From positions 1 to 15,218 of the forward strand of contig JAENXP010000009.1 of assembly GCA_016649475.1 (NCBI GenBank): 15,218 nt of DNA. The letters run 5' to 3'. Both the position numbers and the translations under genes were made by a program. Positions 1-7,730 of this stretch are shown here, piece after piece; positions within the stretch are counted from its first letter, which is position 1; the number at the start of each line of letters is the position of its first letter. The notes beneath the pieces are model-generated. The model worked only from the letters and a program-made list of their open reading frames with translations. It had not been told where the DNA came from and ran no database searches. This stretch comes from Burkholderiales bacterium (GTDB lineage Bacteria; Pseudomonadota; Gammaproteobacteria; Burkholderiales; SG8-39).

Positions 1-1047
1 CGTGTACTGCGAGCCGGTAACGCAGGCCTGCTGCAGGCCCGCATCGAGCAGCGCGAATTTTTCCTGCGGCATGTTGCGCAGCAGATTGTAGGCGCCCGAC
101 ATCCAGTGCACCGAGAAGACATCGCGGCAATCGGCAAAACCGGGGTCGACTTCCTCCACCTGCGCGCCCAGGCCTGACAGCACTTTGACCGCGTCCGCGA
201 CGCGCGCTTCGACCTCGGCGTCGACGTGCTTCACGTAGCCCAGCCGCGGGCTATAGGCGATGCGCAGGCCTTTCACGCCTGCGTCCAGCCCCTGGGTCCA
301 GTCGATATTTGCATAAGGCAAGGCAGTCCAGTCGCGCGCATCTGGCTGCGACAGCACGTTCAACATCAGCGCGCAGTCGGCAACCGAGCGCGCCATCGGG
401 CCGACATGCGCCACCGTGCCGAAGGGCGAGAGCGGCCAGGCCGGCACGCGGCCGAAGCCGGCCTTGATACCGGAAATGCCGGCAAAGGAACAGGGAATGC
501 GGATCGAGCCGCCGCCGTCGGTACCGACCGCGAGCTGTCCCATGCCGGCCGCGACTTGCGCCGAGGCGCCGCCGCTGGAGCCGCCGGGCGTGCGCTCAAG
601 GTTCCAGGGATTGCGCGTGACGCCGGTGAGCGCGCTGTCGGTCACGCCTTTCCAGCCGAATTCGGGCGTGCAGGTCTTGCCCAGCAGCACCGCGCCGTTT
701 TCGCGCAGGCGCGCCGTCGCCGGGCCGTCTTCCAGCCACGGGCCGGCGGGATCGACGGTTTTGGAACCGCGCAGCGTGGGCCAGTCGCGGGTGAGGATCA
801 GGTCCTTGATCGAGGCGGGCACGCCGTCCACCGGGCCCAGGGGCGCGCTTTTCATCCAGCGCGCCTCGGAAGCGCGCGCGGCGGCGAGCGCACCGGCTTC
901 GTCTACGCGACAGTAGGCGTTCAGCTTCGGGTTGAGTTCGCCTATGCGCGCGAGCACCGCCTGAGTCACCTCGACCGGCGACAACTGTTTCGCCCGATAG
1001 CGCTGTACCAGTTCGGTGGCGGAAGTGTAGGCAAGTTCGGCGCTCAT
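1..1047 (-). CDS. Amidase-signature family amidase (3' end cut by window edge)
   Basis: The first 349 codons are visible and the C-terminus lies outside the window. The protein carries the full amidase-signature Ser-cisSer-Lys triad: Lys81 in ASIKDL, the cis-Ser Ser157 in PGGSSGG and the nucleophile Ser181 in GTDGGGSIRIP. The 24-residue spacing between the two serines matches GatA and FAAH. Enzymes of this family hydrolyse carboxamides to acid and ammonia. It is not GatA by context, since there is no gatB or gatC nearby, and the substrate cannot be read from the sequence. The ATG at 1047 is preceded by AAAGGA seven bases upstream on the minus strand, which supports this start. It lies 93 bp downstream of the aminotransferase on the same strand, so the two may be cotranscribed, although a hairpin (1107-1124) sits between them. 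Confidence in the family is high and in the substrate low. Confidence 0.93.
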   Translation of the reverse strand, partial: MSAELAYTSATELVQRYRAKQLSPVEVTQAVLARIGELNPKLNAYCRVDEAGALAAARASEARWMKSAPLGPVDGVPASIKDLILTRDWPTLRGSKTVDPAGPWLEDGPATARLRENGAVLLGKTCTPEFGWKGVTDSALTGVTRNPWNLERTPGGSSGGASAQVAAGMGQLAVGTDGGGSIRIPCSFAGISGIKAGFGRVPAWPLSPFGTVAHVGPMARSVADCALMLNVLSQPDARDWTALPYANIDWTQGLDAGVKGLRIAYSPRLGYVKHVDAEVEARVADAVKVLSGLGAQVEEVDPGFADCRDVFSVHWMSGAYNLLRNMPQEKFALLDAGLQQACVTGSQYT

Positions 1048-1106
1048 ATCGTGTCCTTTATATCCAAGGCAAGATTTTTATGTTCCGGTCCGACTAGTGG
1101 AAACGC

Positions 1107-1124
1107 GGGGGGAGGAATCCCCTC
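1107..1124 (-). other. Hairpin between aminotransferase and amidase
   Basis: Bases 1107-1113 pair with 1118-1124 across a four-base loop, giving seven pairs including one G-U. The hairpin starts 16 bases past the aminotransferase stop and has no adjacent U-run on the minus strand, so it is not a standard intrinsic terminator. It may act in transcript processing or be a dispersed repeat: a near copy lies behind gmk at 6235-6250. Confidence 0.4.
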
Positions 1125-1140
1125 GCCTTGTTTCAGACCT

Positions 1141-2468
1141 TCAAGCGACGCGCTTGAGCGCGGCGCCCAGCTTGTCTACCATTTCGTCGATGTGCCGCTT
1201 CTCGACAATCAGCGGCGGCGACAGCGCCAGCGTATCGGCTGCAGGCCGCACCAGCAGTTGGCGTAGCAGTCGGTGAAGACGTCGAAGGCGCGCGCTCCGA
1301 CTTTGCCCGGGCGCGCCTCCAACTCGATCACCCCGATCAGCCCCAGGTTGCGGATGTCGATGAGCCCGGGCAGGCCTTTGAGCGCATGCAGTGCCTGTTC
1401 AAAATACGGTGCGATGGCGGCGGCGCGCTCGAACAGGCCCTCCTCCCGGTAAACATCTATCGTGGCGCACGCAGCCGCCGCTGCGACCGGATGCCCGGAG
1501 TAAGTGTAGCCGTGGAAAAGCTCGATCGCACCCTCCGGCCCCTGCATGAACGCCTCATGGACGCGGTCGTGCGCGATTACGCCGCCCATCGGAATAGTGC
1601 CGTTGGTGACGCCCTTGGCAAAGCTGATGAGGTCGGGCACGACGCCGAAATAATCCGCGGCAAACGCTTTGCCCAGGCGACCGAAGCCGGTGATCACTTC
1701 GTCGAATATGAGCAGGATCCCGTGTTTGTCGCAGATCGCGCGCAGGCGCTCGAGATAGCCCTTGGGCGGGATCAGTCCACCGGTGGAACCCGCCACCGGC
1801 TCGACGATCACGGCCGCGATGTTGGATGCATCGTGCAGCGGGATGATGCGGTTCTCCAGTTCGTCGGCGAAATGCGCGCCCCACTCGGGCTGGCCGCGCG
1901 AATAGGCCTGCTGCTCGAGGTCCCAGGTGTGGCGCAGATGGTCCACGCGCGGCAGCAGGTTGCCGAAGGTCTTGCGGTTGTTGGTCATGCCTCCGACGGA
2001 GATGCCGCCGAAACCGGTGCCATGGTAGCCGCGCTCGCGGCCGATCAGCACCGTACGCGTTCCCTCGCCGCGCGCGCGATGGTAGGCAAGCGCGATCTTG
2101 AGCGCGCTGTCCACTGCTTCCGATCCTGAATTGGCGAAAAACACATGGTCCAGGCCCGGCGGTGCGAGAGCGGCGATTTTCTGCGCCGCCTCGAAAGCCT
2201 TCGGATGGCCCATCTGAAAAGTGGGCGCAAAGTCCAGTTGATCGAGCTGCGCCTTCACCGCATTGACGATTTTCTCCCGCCCGTGGCCGGCATTCACGCA
2301 CCACAGGCCCGCCGTGCCGTCGAGCACTGCGCGCCCGTCATGCGCGCTGAAATGCATGTCCTTCGCGCTCACCAGCAGGCGCGGCGCCTGCTTGAACTGC
2401 CTGTTGGCGGAAAAAGGCATCCAGAATGCCGAGAGATCTATGCCCAGTTCGGTTTCGATGGTGCCCAT
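1141..2468 (-). CDS. Class III omega-amino acid:pyruvate-type aminotransferase, frameshifted near the 3' end
   Basis: This is a PLP-dependent fold-type I transaminase closest in pattern to omega-amino acid (beta-alanine):pyruvate aminotransferases. The N-terminal WMPFSANR, SGSEA (114-118) for cofactor phosphate, IFDEVITGFGR with Asp256 against the pyridine nitrogen, and SFAKGVTNG with the Schiff-base Lys285 are all present. The open frame from ATG 2468 loses homology after codon 404 and stops at 1209. A second frame beginning LLVRPAADTLALSPPL resumes the normal C-terminus and stops at 1141, which would give about 442 residues, the usual family length. The break is near 1257-1262 and looks like loss of one or four bases. 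It could be a real mutation or an assembly error. A strong AGGGGG ribosome binding site precedes the ATG, 13 bp after the hydrolase stop. The substrate is inferred only from family resemblance. Confidence 0.88.
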
Positions 2469-2481
2469 GACCGCCCCCTTT

Positions 2482-3270
2482 CTAAACGCCGGCTTTTTCG
2501 AGGAAGCCGGTCAGCGTCTGGTTGAACGCGTCCGGCTGCTCCAGATTTGACAGATGCGCTGCGGAAGGAATGATCACCAGCTTGGAGCCTGGCAGCGCCT
2601 GGTGGATTTCCTCGGCCATGGCCACCGGCGTGCCGGGATCGTCCTTGCCCACGATGACCACGACAGGGCAGGCGATTTCCTTCAAGCGCGCGGTCAGGTT
2701 GATCTTCGGGATTGCATGGCTGCAGCCGACATAGCCCGGCACCGGCGTGGCGCGTATCATGGCCGCCACTTTATCCACCACTTGCGGGTGCGACTTTCTG
2801 AACGGCTCGGTAAACCAGCGCGCCAGCGTGGACTCGACCAGCGCCTCCATGCCTTGCGCCTCGACCGTCTTGATGCGCTCGGTCCACAGGCCGGCGGCCT
2901 CGGCCGGATAGCGGCTGGTGGTGTCGCACAAGGCCAGGCTCTTGAACATGCCCGGGTATTTGAGCGCGTAGGTCTGGCCTATCATCCCGCCCATGGACAA
3001 GCCGACGAAATGGGTGGACTGCACACCCAGGCCCTGCAGCAGGGCGTGCAGGTCGTCCGCCAGCAATTCCAGCGTGTAGGCGCCGGCCGGTGCGCCGCTT
3101 GCGCCGTGGCCGCGGGTATCGTAGCGCAATACCTTGTAGCGCTTGGACAGGCGCTTCGCCTCCTCGTCCCACATATGCAGATTGCAGGCGAGGGAGTGGC
3201 TCATGGTGAGCCAGGGGCCTTCACCCTCGATTTCATAGTTGACGTCGATGCCGTTGGCCTTGGTTTTCAT
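2482..3270 (-). CDS. Alpha/beta hydrolase, 3-oxoadipate enol-lactonase-like
   Basis: A 262-residue alpha/beta-hydrolase-fold protein. The nucleophile elbow GLSMGGMIG places Ser92; the acid is Asp211 (or Asp210) in VIVGKDDPGTP, and the histidine is His239 in SAAHLSNLEQP. The RYDTRGHGASG segment (49-59) and the GLSMGG and AAHLSNLEQP signatures are those of PcaD-type enol-lactonases and related small esterases. No other protocatechuate-pathway gene is visible here, so assignment as PcaD itself is not supported and a general ester or lactone hydrolase is equally possible. CAGGAAAC seven to eight bases ahead of the ATG on the minus strand fixes the start. It lies between a thioesterase (39 bp upstream) and an aminotransferase (13 bp downstream) on the same strand, suggesting joint transcription. 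Probably cytoplasmic, as there is no signal peptide. Confidence 0.88.
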   Translation of the reverse strand: MKTKANGIDVNYEIEGEGPWLTMSHSLACNLHMWDEEAKRLSKRYKVLRYDTRGHGASGAPAGAYTLELLADDLHALLQGLGVQSTHFVGLSMGGMIGQTYALKYPGMFKSLALCDTTSRYPAEAAGLWTERIKTVEAQGMEALVESTLARWFTEPFRKSHPQVVDKVAAMIRATPVPGYVGCSHAIPKINLTARLKEIACPVVVIVGKDDPGTPVAMAEEIHQALPGSKLVIIPSAAHLSNLEQPDAFNQTLTGFLEKAGV

Positions 3271-3309
3271 GTCGGTTTCCTGTGTCGTAAATTTCGAAAG
3301 CTGCGTCCG

Positions 3310-3738
3310 TCATTGTGACAGACGCCGGCGTTTTGCGCCGCCGGAGCTGCTCACCTTCTGCGGCCGCGGCACGAAGATGGTGAACGTCCCCAGCGCCTGC
3401 GCCACCTGCTGCCGGCCCACGCTGAGATGCGATTCGAGCACCGCGATGCGGCTACCGCGGTGCACCAGCCGCGTGCGGCAGCGGATCTTGCCCTTGGTCA
3501 CCGGTCGCAGGAAATGGATTTTGATTTCGACAGTGGCGCAATACTCTCCCGGCGCCAGCGTCGTATGCAGCGCAGCGCCCATCACGGTATCGGCCATGGC
3601 GAACAGCGCGCCGCCGTGGAGGACGCCGTTCGGATTGAGCAGCTCCGGCCGCAGCTCCAGCGCTGCCGCGCAGGCGCCGCTGCCGCGCCCTCCTGCCTTC
3701 AGCGTAAAACCGACGAGCTCGGCGAACGGGTTCTTCAA
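3310..3738 (-). CDS. PaaI-family hotdog-fold thioesterase (TTG start)
   Basis: A 142-residue single-domain hotdog protein. It carries the family signature NPNGVLHGGALFAMAD (residues 35-50), with the HGG turn at 41-43 and Asp50 at the catalytic acid position. Relatives hydrolyse acyl- or aryl-CoA thioesters and act as small homo-oligomers in the cytoplasm. The start is TTG: the codon at 3738 is the only sensible initiation site, no in-frame ATG lies upstream, and GGAG sits eight bases ahead of it. The C-terminal 18 residues form a basic, Ser-rich tail (KRRRLSQ at the end) beyond the fold, and nothing in the sequence explains it. It follows spoT by 62 bp on the same strand, past a GC-rich hairpin, and precedes the hydrolase by 39 bp. 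The specific thioester substrate is unknown. Confidence 0.85.
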   Translation of the reverse strand: MKNPFAELVGFTLKAGGRGSGACAAALELRPELLNPNGVLHGGALFAMADTVMGAALHTTLAPGEYCATVEIKIHFLRPVTKGKIRCRTRLVHRGSRIAVLESHLSVGRQQVAQALGTFTIFVPRPQKVSSSGGAKRRRLSQ

Positions 3739-3746
3739 ACTGACTG

Positions 3747-3750
3747 CTCC
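3747..3750 (-). promoter_or_regulatory. Ribosome binding site deciding the TTG start of the thioesterase
   Basis: GGAG on the minus strand ends eight bases before TTG at 3738-3736. The in-frame codons upstream contain no ATG or GTG back past 3760, so this site selects the rare start. Confidence 0.55.
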
Positions 3751-3770
3751 GAAAAATGGGGAATATGGCG

Positions 3771-3786
3771 AGGGGGTGCGCCCCCT
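3771..3786 (-). other. GC hairpin downstream of spoT
   Basis: Bases 3771-3776 and 3781-3786 form a perfect six-pair stem of A/G against C/T around a four-base loop, beginning 14 bases past the spoT stop. On the minus strand a run of five T occurs only about 14 bases after the stem, so intrinsic termination would be weak. A role in termination, mRNA 3' protection or as a dispersed repeat are all possible. Confidence 0.35.
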
Positions 3787-3800
3787 GGTGGCGCGTCCCG

Positions 3801-5909
3801 CTAGTCTCTCTCGCGCGCGATGCGCACGACCTCCGGTATCCGGCGCAGTCCGCGCTTGATGCGTGCCAGATGCTGGCGATCGGCGACCTGCAAGGTAATG
3901 CGCATCTCGGTGTACGCGCCGCGTTCCTCGTCCATGATGACGTTGTCGATATTGGCGCCTCCCGCGGCGATCCCTCCCGCCACCTTGGCCAGCACGCCGC
4001 GCTGGTTGATTACCGTGATGCGAACACCCACATCGAACAGGCGCGTGGGTTCATGTGCCCACTCCACGTCCAGCCACTTGTCCGGGTCGGTGCGCGACCG
4101 GGCTGCGGTAGGGCAGTCGTGGGTGTGGATCACTATGCCCTGGCCCTTCTTGATCGAACCGATGATGGGGTCGCCGGGAATCGGCCGGCAGCATTTGGCG
4201 AACTGCACCGCCATGCCTTCGGAGCCGCGGATCACGATCGGCCCGGCATTGCCCTCGGCCAGCGGCTGCTCGGATGCGGCCAGCAGCCTGCGCGCCACCA
4301 CGGCAGCAAAACGCTTGCCCAGTCCGATGTCGGCAAACAACTCCGTGCGCGATTTGGCGGTGAGGTCGCGCAGCAGTTTTTCCCACTGCTCCTCGCCGAT
4401 CTCGGCCAGATCCGTATTCAGCGCGCGCAAGGCCTGGCTCAGCAGCTTTTCCCCAAGTTCGACCGACTCCTCGTAGTGCATGGTCTTGAGGAAATGGCGG
4501 ATGTGCGAGCGTGCCTTGCCGGTCTTGACGTAGTTGAGCCAGGCCGGATTCGGGTTGGCATGCGCGGCGGTGATGATCTCGATGCGGTCGCCGTTCTTGA
4601 GTTCGGATCGAAGCGGCGCAAGTTCGTGGTTGATCTTGGTGGCGACGCAGCGGTTGCCGATATGGGTGTGCACGGCGTAGGCGAAATCCACCGCGGTAGC
4701 GCCGCGCGGCAGCGCCATGATCTTGCCCTTGGGCGTGAATACGTAGACTTCGTCCGGGAACAGATCGACCTTGATGTGTTCCAGGAACTCCGCAGCGTCG
4801 CCGCTTTCGCTCTGTATGTCGAGCAGCGACTGCAGCCAGGCGTGCGTCTGGTGCTGCAGTTCGTTGATACTGGCATCGGAGGTCTTGTAGAGCCAGTGGG
4901 ACGCGACCCCTGCTTCTGCCACCCGGTGCATATCGCGCGTGCGGATCTGTATTTCCAGCGGCGCAGCGAACGGGCCGAAAAGCGTCGTGTGCAAGGCCTG
5001 ATAACCGTTGACTTTCGGAATCGCGATGTAGTCCTTGAACTTGCCCGGGACCGGTTTGTACAGACTGTGCAACGCGCCCAGCGCGAGATAGCACGCCGAC
5101 CTGTCCTCGACGACTACGCGGAAGCCATAGATGTCGAGCACCTGCGAGAACGACAGGTTCTTCTCCAGCATCTTCCTGTAAATGCTGTACAGGTGCTTCT
5201 CGCGCCCGCTGACCTCGGCCTCGATGCCGGCTTCGGGCAGGCGCTGCTTGATTGCCTTGAGGATCTTGCCCACCACCTGGCGGCGGTTGCCGCGTGCGGA
5301 CTTGGTCGCTTTGGCCAGCACCCGGTAACGCATGGGGTACAGGTGCGAGAACGCAAGCTCCTGCATCTCCTGGTACAAATTGTTGAGCCCCAGCCGGTTG
5401 GCGATGGGGGCATAGATGTCCAGCGTTTCACGCGCGACACGGCGGCGCTTGGCCGGTGGCACCGCTCCGAGCGTGCGCATATTGTGCAGGCGGTCGGCGA
5501 GCTTGATCAGAATGACGCGCACATCGCGCGCCATCGCCAGCAGCATTTTGCGGAAGTTCTCCGCCTGCGCGTCCTGTTGCGACTGGAACTCGATCTTGGC
5601 CAGCTTGGACAAGCCGTCGACCAGCTCGGCTACCGGTTTGCCGAAGCGCCGGCTGATCTCCGCCTTGGAGACTTTCGTGTCCTCCATGACGTCGTGCAGC
5701 AAGGCCGCCATCAGCGCCTGCGGGTCGAGGTGCCACTCTGCCAGGATCCCGGCCACCGCGAGCGGGTGCGAGATATACGGCTCGCCCGAATCCCGGTACT
5801 GCCCCTCGTGGGCCTTGCCGCTGAATTGGTATGCTTCCTCAATGCGCTCGATGTCGGGCGGCTTGAGGTAGTGCGCCAGATTGCCGGTAAAGTCAGCGAG
5901 AGCGTTCAT
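3801..5909 (-). CDS. spoT: Bifunctional (p)ppGpp synthetase/hydrolase SpoT (RelA/SpoT homologue)
   Basis: A 702-residue full-length RelA/SpoT protein that makes and degrades the alarmone (p)ppGpp. The N-terminal HD hydrolase has His48, His72-Asp73, Glu76-Asp77 and Asp139 in LADRLHNMRTL, so the hydrolase should be active. The synthetase domain has Asp259 in DIYGFRVVVED and Glu319 in EIQIRT, so synthesis should be active as well. A TGS domain (about 385-446), the Cys-rich segment with Cys573-Cys574 and HDC at 597-599, and a C-terminal ACT domain (about 627-702) complete the usual order. Bifunctionality is inferred from the intact residues of both active sites. It lies 50 bp downstream of rpoZ, past an intrinsic terminator, so expression probably depends on read-through of that signal or on a promoter I could not identify. 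Acts in the cytoplasm in the stringent response. Confidence 0.97.
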   Translation of the reverse strand: MNALADFTGNLAHYLKPPDIERIEEAYQFSGKAHEGQYRDSGEPYISHPLAVAGILAEWHLDPQALMAALLHDVMEDTKVSKAEISRRFGKPVAELVDGLSKLAKIEFQSQQDAQAENFRKMLLAMARDVRVILIKLADRLHNMRTLGAVPPAKRRRVARETLDIYAPIANRLGLNNLYQEMQELAFSHLYPMRYRVLAKATKSARGNRRQVVGKILKAIKQRLPEAGIEAEVSGREKHLYSIYRKMLEKNLSFSQVLDIYGFRVVVEDRSACYLALGALHSLYKPVPGKFKDYIAIPKVNGYQALHTTLFGPFAAPLEIQIRTRDMHRVAEAGVASHWLYKTSDASINELQHQTHAWLQSLLDIQSESGDAAEFLEHIKVDLFPDEVYVFTPKGKIMALPRGATAVDFAYAVHTHIGNRCVATKINHELAPLRSELKNGDRIEIITAAHANPNPAWLNYVKTGKARSHIRHFLKTMHYEESVELGEKLLSQALRALNTDLAEIGEEQWEKLLRDLTAKSRTELFADIGLGKRFAAVVARRLLAASEQPLAEGNAGPIVIRGSEGMAVQFAKCCRPIPGDPIIGSIKKGQGIVIHTHDCPTAARSRTDPDKWLDVEWAHEPTRLFDVGVRITVINQRGVLAKVAGGIAAGGANIDNVIMDEERGAYTEMRITLQVADRQHLARIKRGLRRIPEVVRIARERD

Positions 5910-5933
5910 CGTTGTCGGAACCTCCGCCGCGGC

Positions 5934-5954
5934 AAAAAGGCGGGGAGACCCGCC
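5934..5954 (-). terminator. Intrinsic terminator or attenuator between rpoZ and spoT
   Basis: On the minus strand GGCGGG, loop TCTC, CCCGCC is followed at once by TTTTT. The stem is 5939-5944 with 5949-5954, and the U-run is 5938-5934. It starts five bases past the rpoZ stop (5960) and ends 24 bases before the spoT ATG (5909). The shape is that of a standard rho-independent terminator, though a five-base U-run and a six-pair stem may allow read-through. Confidence 0.75.
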
Positions 5955-5959
5955 GGTGC

Positions 5960-6169
5960 TCAGGTGGCGTTGGACCGGTTGAGAATTTCCTTGCCGATCT
6001 TGCCCGCCGCGATCTCACGCAGGGCGATCACGGTGGCCTTGTCCTTGTCCGGGTCGACCAGGGGCGTAGCGCCGTTGGTCAACTGGCGCGCGCGATAAGT
6101 CGCAGCCAGGGTCAGTTCGAAACGGTTCGAGATCAGTTTCATGCAGTCGTCAACGGTGATACGGGCCAT
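5960..6169 (-). CDS. rpoZ: DNA-directed RNA polymerase omega subunit
   Basis: A 69-residue protein with the typical omega pattern: [20 protein letters not shown] at the N-terminus, the AATYRARQL helix, and [12 protein letters not shown]. Omega binds beta-prime and assists polymerase assembly. In many proteobacteria it also forms part of a ppGpp binding site through its N-terminal MAR segment, which is present here. The length matches betaproteobacterial homologues. AAGGA five bases ahead of the ATG gives a good ribosome binding site. It lies between gmk (95 bp upstream) and spoT, the usual arrangement, and places a polymerase subunit that responds to ppGpp beside the gene that makes and removes it. 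A terminator follows directly. Confidence 0.97.
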   Translation of the reverse strand: MARITVDDCMKLISNRFELTLAATYRARQLTNGATPLVDPDKDKATVIALREIAAGKIGKEILNRSNAT

Positions 6170-6234
6170 GATGTTCCTTGGTTAAGAGCTTGTCACAATG
6201 GTCTTGCGACAACGCCTGATTCAGCGGAGCACGC

Positions 6235-6250
6235 GGGGATGAATCTCCTC
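6235..6250 (-). other. Hairpin downstream of gmk, near copy of the 1107-1124 hairpin
   Basis: Bases 6235-6239 pair with 6244-6248 around a TGAA loop, with one G-U pair. The minus-strand 16-mer from 6250 to 6235 differs at only two positions from that running from 1124 to 1109. Both sit about 15 bases past a stop codon. There is no U-run, so termination is unlikely. Confidence 0.35.
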
Positions 6251-6264
6251 GAATCGCTCCCAAA

Positions 6265-6867
6265 TCAAAACTTGAATACCTCCGGATGGCGCTCGAGCTG
6301 GCGTGAATAGACCAGCCTGGACGCACGCACGGCCGCGATCAGGTCGCGGCGCGCCTCCTCGAAGTCGTTGTTAATAATAACATATTCAAACTCCGCTGCG
6401 TGACTCATTTCATCGGCCGCAACGGCGAGCCGGCGTTGGACGACTTCTTCGCTGTCCTGACCGCGCCGGCGCATGCGCCGTTCCAGTTCCGCGATCGAGG
6501 GCGGCAGGATAAAAATGCCTATGGTATCGGCTACCAGCCGGCGCACTTGCTGCGCGCCTTGCCAGTCGATTTCGAGCAGGATGTCGCGGCCGGCGGCGCG
6601 TTGCGACCGGATCCAGGCCTCGGACGTGCCGTAGTGGTTGCCGTGCACTTCGGCGCTTTCGAGGAACTCGCCGCCCTCCAGCATGCCCATGAAACGGGTC
6701 TTGTCGATGAAGTGATACTCGCGACCGTCGATCTCGCCCAGCCGCGGCGCGCGCGTCGTGTAGGACACCGACAGGTGAATGTTCCTGTCCTCTTCCAGCA
6801 ACTTTGCGGTGAGGGTCGATTTGCCGGCGCCGGAAGGAGCGCTGATGATGAACAGGCTGCCGCTCAT
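6265..6867 (-). CDS. gmk: Guanylate kinase
   Basis: A 200-residue cytoplasmic nucleoside monophosphate kinase that phosphorylates GMP (and dGMP) with ATP to GDP. It has the P-loop SAPSGAGKST (9-18) with Lys16, the GMP-binding SYTTRAPRLGEIDGREYHF (35-53), the ILLEIDWQGAQQV stretch, and an Arg-rich lid ERRMRRRGQD. Length and motif order match the bacterial enzyme with no gaps. The start ATG overlaps the yicC stop in an ATGA arrangement, so translation is probably coupled. GDP and GTP made here are also the substrates of SpoT encoded two genes downstream, a functional link often seen with this gene order. Confidence 0.97.
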   Translation of the reverse strand: MSGSLFIISAPSGAGKSTLTAKLLEEDRNIHLSVSYTTRAPRLGEIDGREYHFIDKTRFMGMLEGGEFLESAEVHGNHYGTSEAWIRSQRAAGRDILLEIDWQGAQQVRRLVADTIGIFILPPSIAELERRMRRRGQDSEEVVQRRLAVAADEMSHAAEFEYVIINNDFEEARRDLIAAVRASRLVYSRQLERHPEVFKF

Positions 6868-7730
6868 TCGATGTTCTGAATCTGTTCGCGCATCTGCTCG
6901 ATCAGCAGCTTGAGATCGATCGCGGCTTCGGAAACTTCCCTGGACACCGACTTCGACCCCAGGGTGTTGGCTTCGCGATTGAGTTCCTGCATCAGGAAAT
7001 CCAGGCGCTTTCCCGCCGCGCCGCCGGCATCGAGGACGCGCCGCACTTCCTGCAGATGCGCCGCCAGCCGGTTGAGTTCCTCGGCGACATCGACCTTGAT
7101 GCCGAATACGGATATTTCCTGGCGTATGCGCTCCTCGTCGTTGGACGCCAGCGCCTCGCGCAGCCGCGCCGCAAGCTTTTCCTGGTAGGCGGCAACGGCG
7201 AGCGGCAGCAAGGGCGCGACCTTGTCCACCAGCGCCTGCATTTTGGCGACACGCTCCAGAATCATGTCCCTGAGCTTGCCGCCCTCGCGCGCGCGCGTGG
7301 CGCCGAGTTCGGCCAGCGCGTCGCGCATCAAGGCGAGGCAGGGCTCGCGCAATTCATCGGCGGCGATCGCCGTATCGCCCAGCATGCCGGGCCAGCGCAG
7401 CACTTCGCCTACGCGCAGCGGCTGCGCCTCGGGCATCGAGGCGCGCACCTCCAGCTCCAGCACCGCCAGCTGAGCTAGCAGCTCGGCATTGAGCGAAAGC
7501 TGCTTGGCCGTGGCGTGCGCGGGCGTGAAGCTGACGCGGCAATCTATCTTGCCGCGTCCGATTTTCGCGGCAATCAGTTCGCGCAAATTCGGTTCGAGCG
7601 AGCGCAACTCCTCGATCACGCGAAACTGCAGATCGAGAAATCGGTTGTTGACGCTTTTCAGCTCCAGAAAAAGAGAGCCCTGCGCTGTTTCGCGCGCCAG
7701 CGCCGCATAACCGGTCATGCTTTGAATCAT
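6864..7730 (-). CDS. yicC: YicC family endoribonuclease
   Basis: A 288-residue protein of the YicC family: the N-terminal YicC domain opens MIQSMTGYA and the C-terminal DUF1732 domain ends with the conserved SEAAIDLKLLIEQMREQIQN stretch. E. coli YicC (287 residues) is reported as an endoribonuclease acting on small RNAs, and the length here is nearly identical. I chose ATG 7730 because AGGT lies six bases upstream and the protein then begins at the family N-terminus. An in-frame ATG at 7820 would add 30 residues with no family match. Its stop overlaps the gmk start by four bases. It appears to be the first gene of the yicC-gmk-rpoZ(-spoT) unit and is divergent from the kinase gene. Confidence 0.93.
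   Translation of the reverse strand: MIQSMTGYAALARETAQGSLFLELKSVNNRFLDLQFRVIEELRSLEPNLRELIAAKIGRGKIDCRVSFTPAHATAKQLSLNAELLAQLAVLELEVRASMPEAQPLRVGEVLRWPGMLGDTAIAADELREPCLALMRDALAELGATRAREGGKLRDMILERVAKMQALVDKVAPLLPLAVAAYQEKLAARLREALASNDEERIRQEISVFGIKVDVAEELNRLAAHLQEVRRVLDAGGAAGKRLDFLMQELNREANTLGSKSVSREVSEAAIDLKLLIEQMREQIQNIE

Noticed and set aside
1250..1265. Programmed ribosomal frameshifting as the explanation of the aminotransferase break
   Set aside because: There is no slippery heptamer at the break and this enzyme family is not known to use recoding, so a mutation or sequence error is simpler.
226..1266. A 346-codon open frame on the plus strand opposite the amidase
   Set aside because: The amidase on the minus strand has its full catalytic triad; the plus frame has no recognisable motif.
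3756..6098. A 780-codon open frame on the plus strand opposite spoT and rpoZ
   Set aside because: The region is fully explained by spoT and rpoZ on the other strand. The frame exists because GC-rich codon bias removes stops from the antisense, and its translation matches no family I know.
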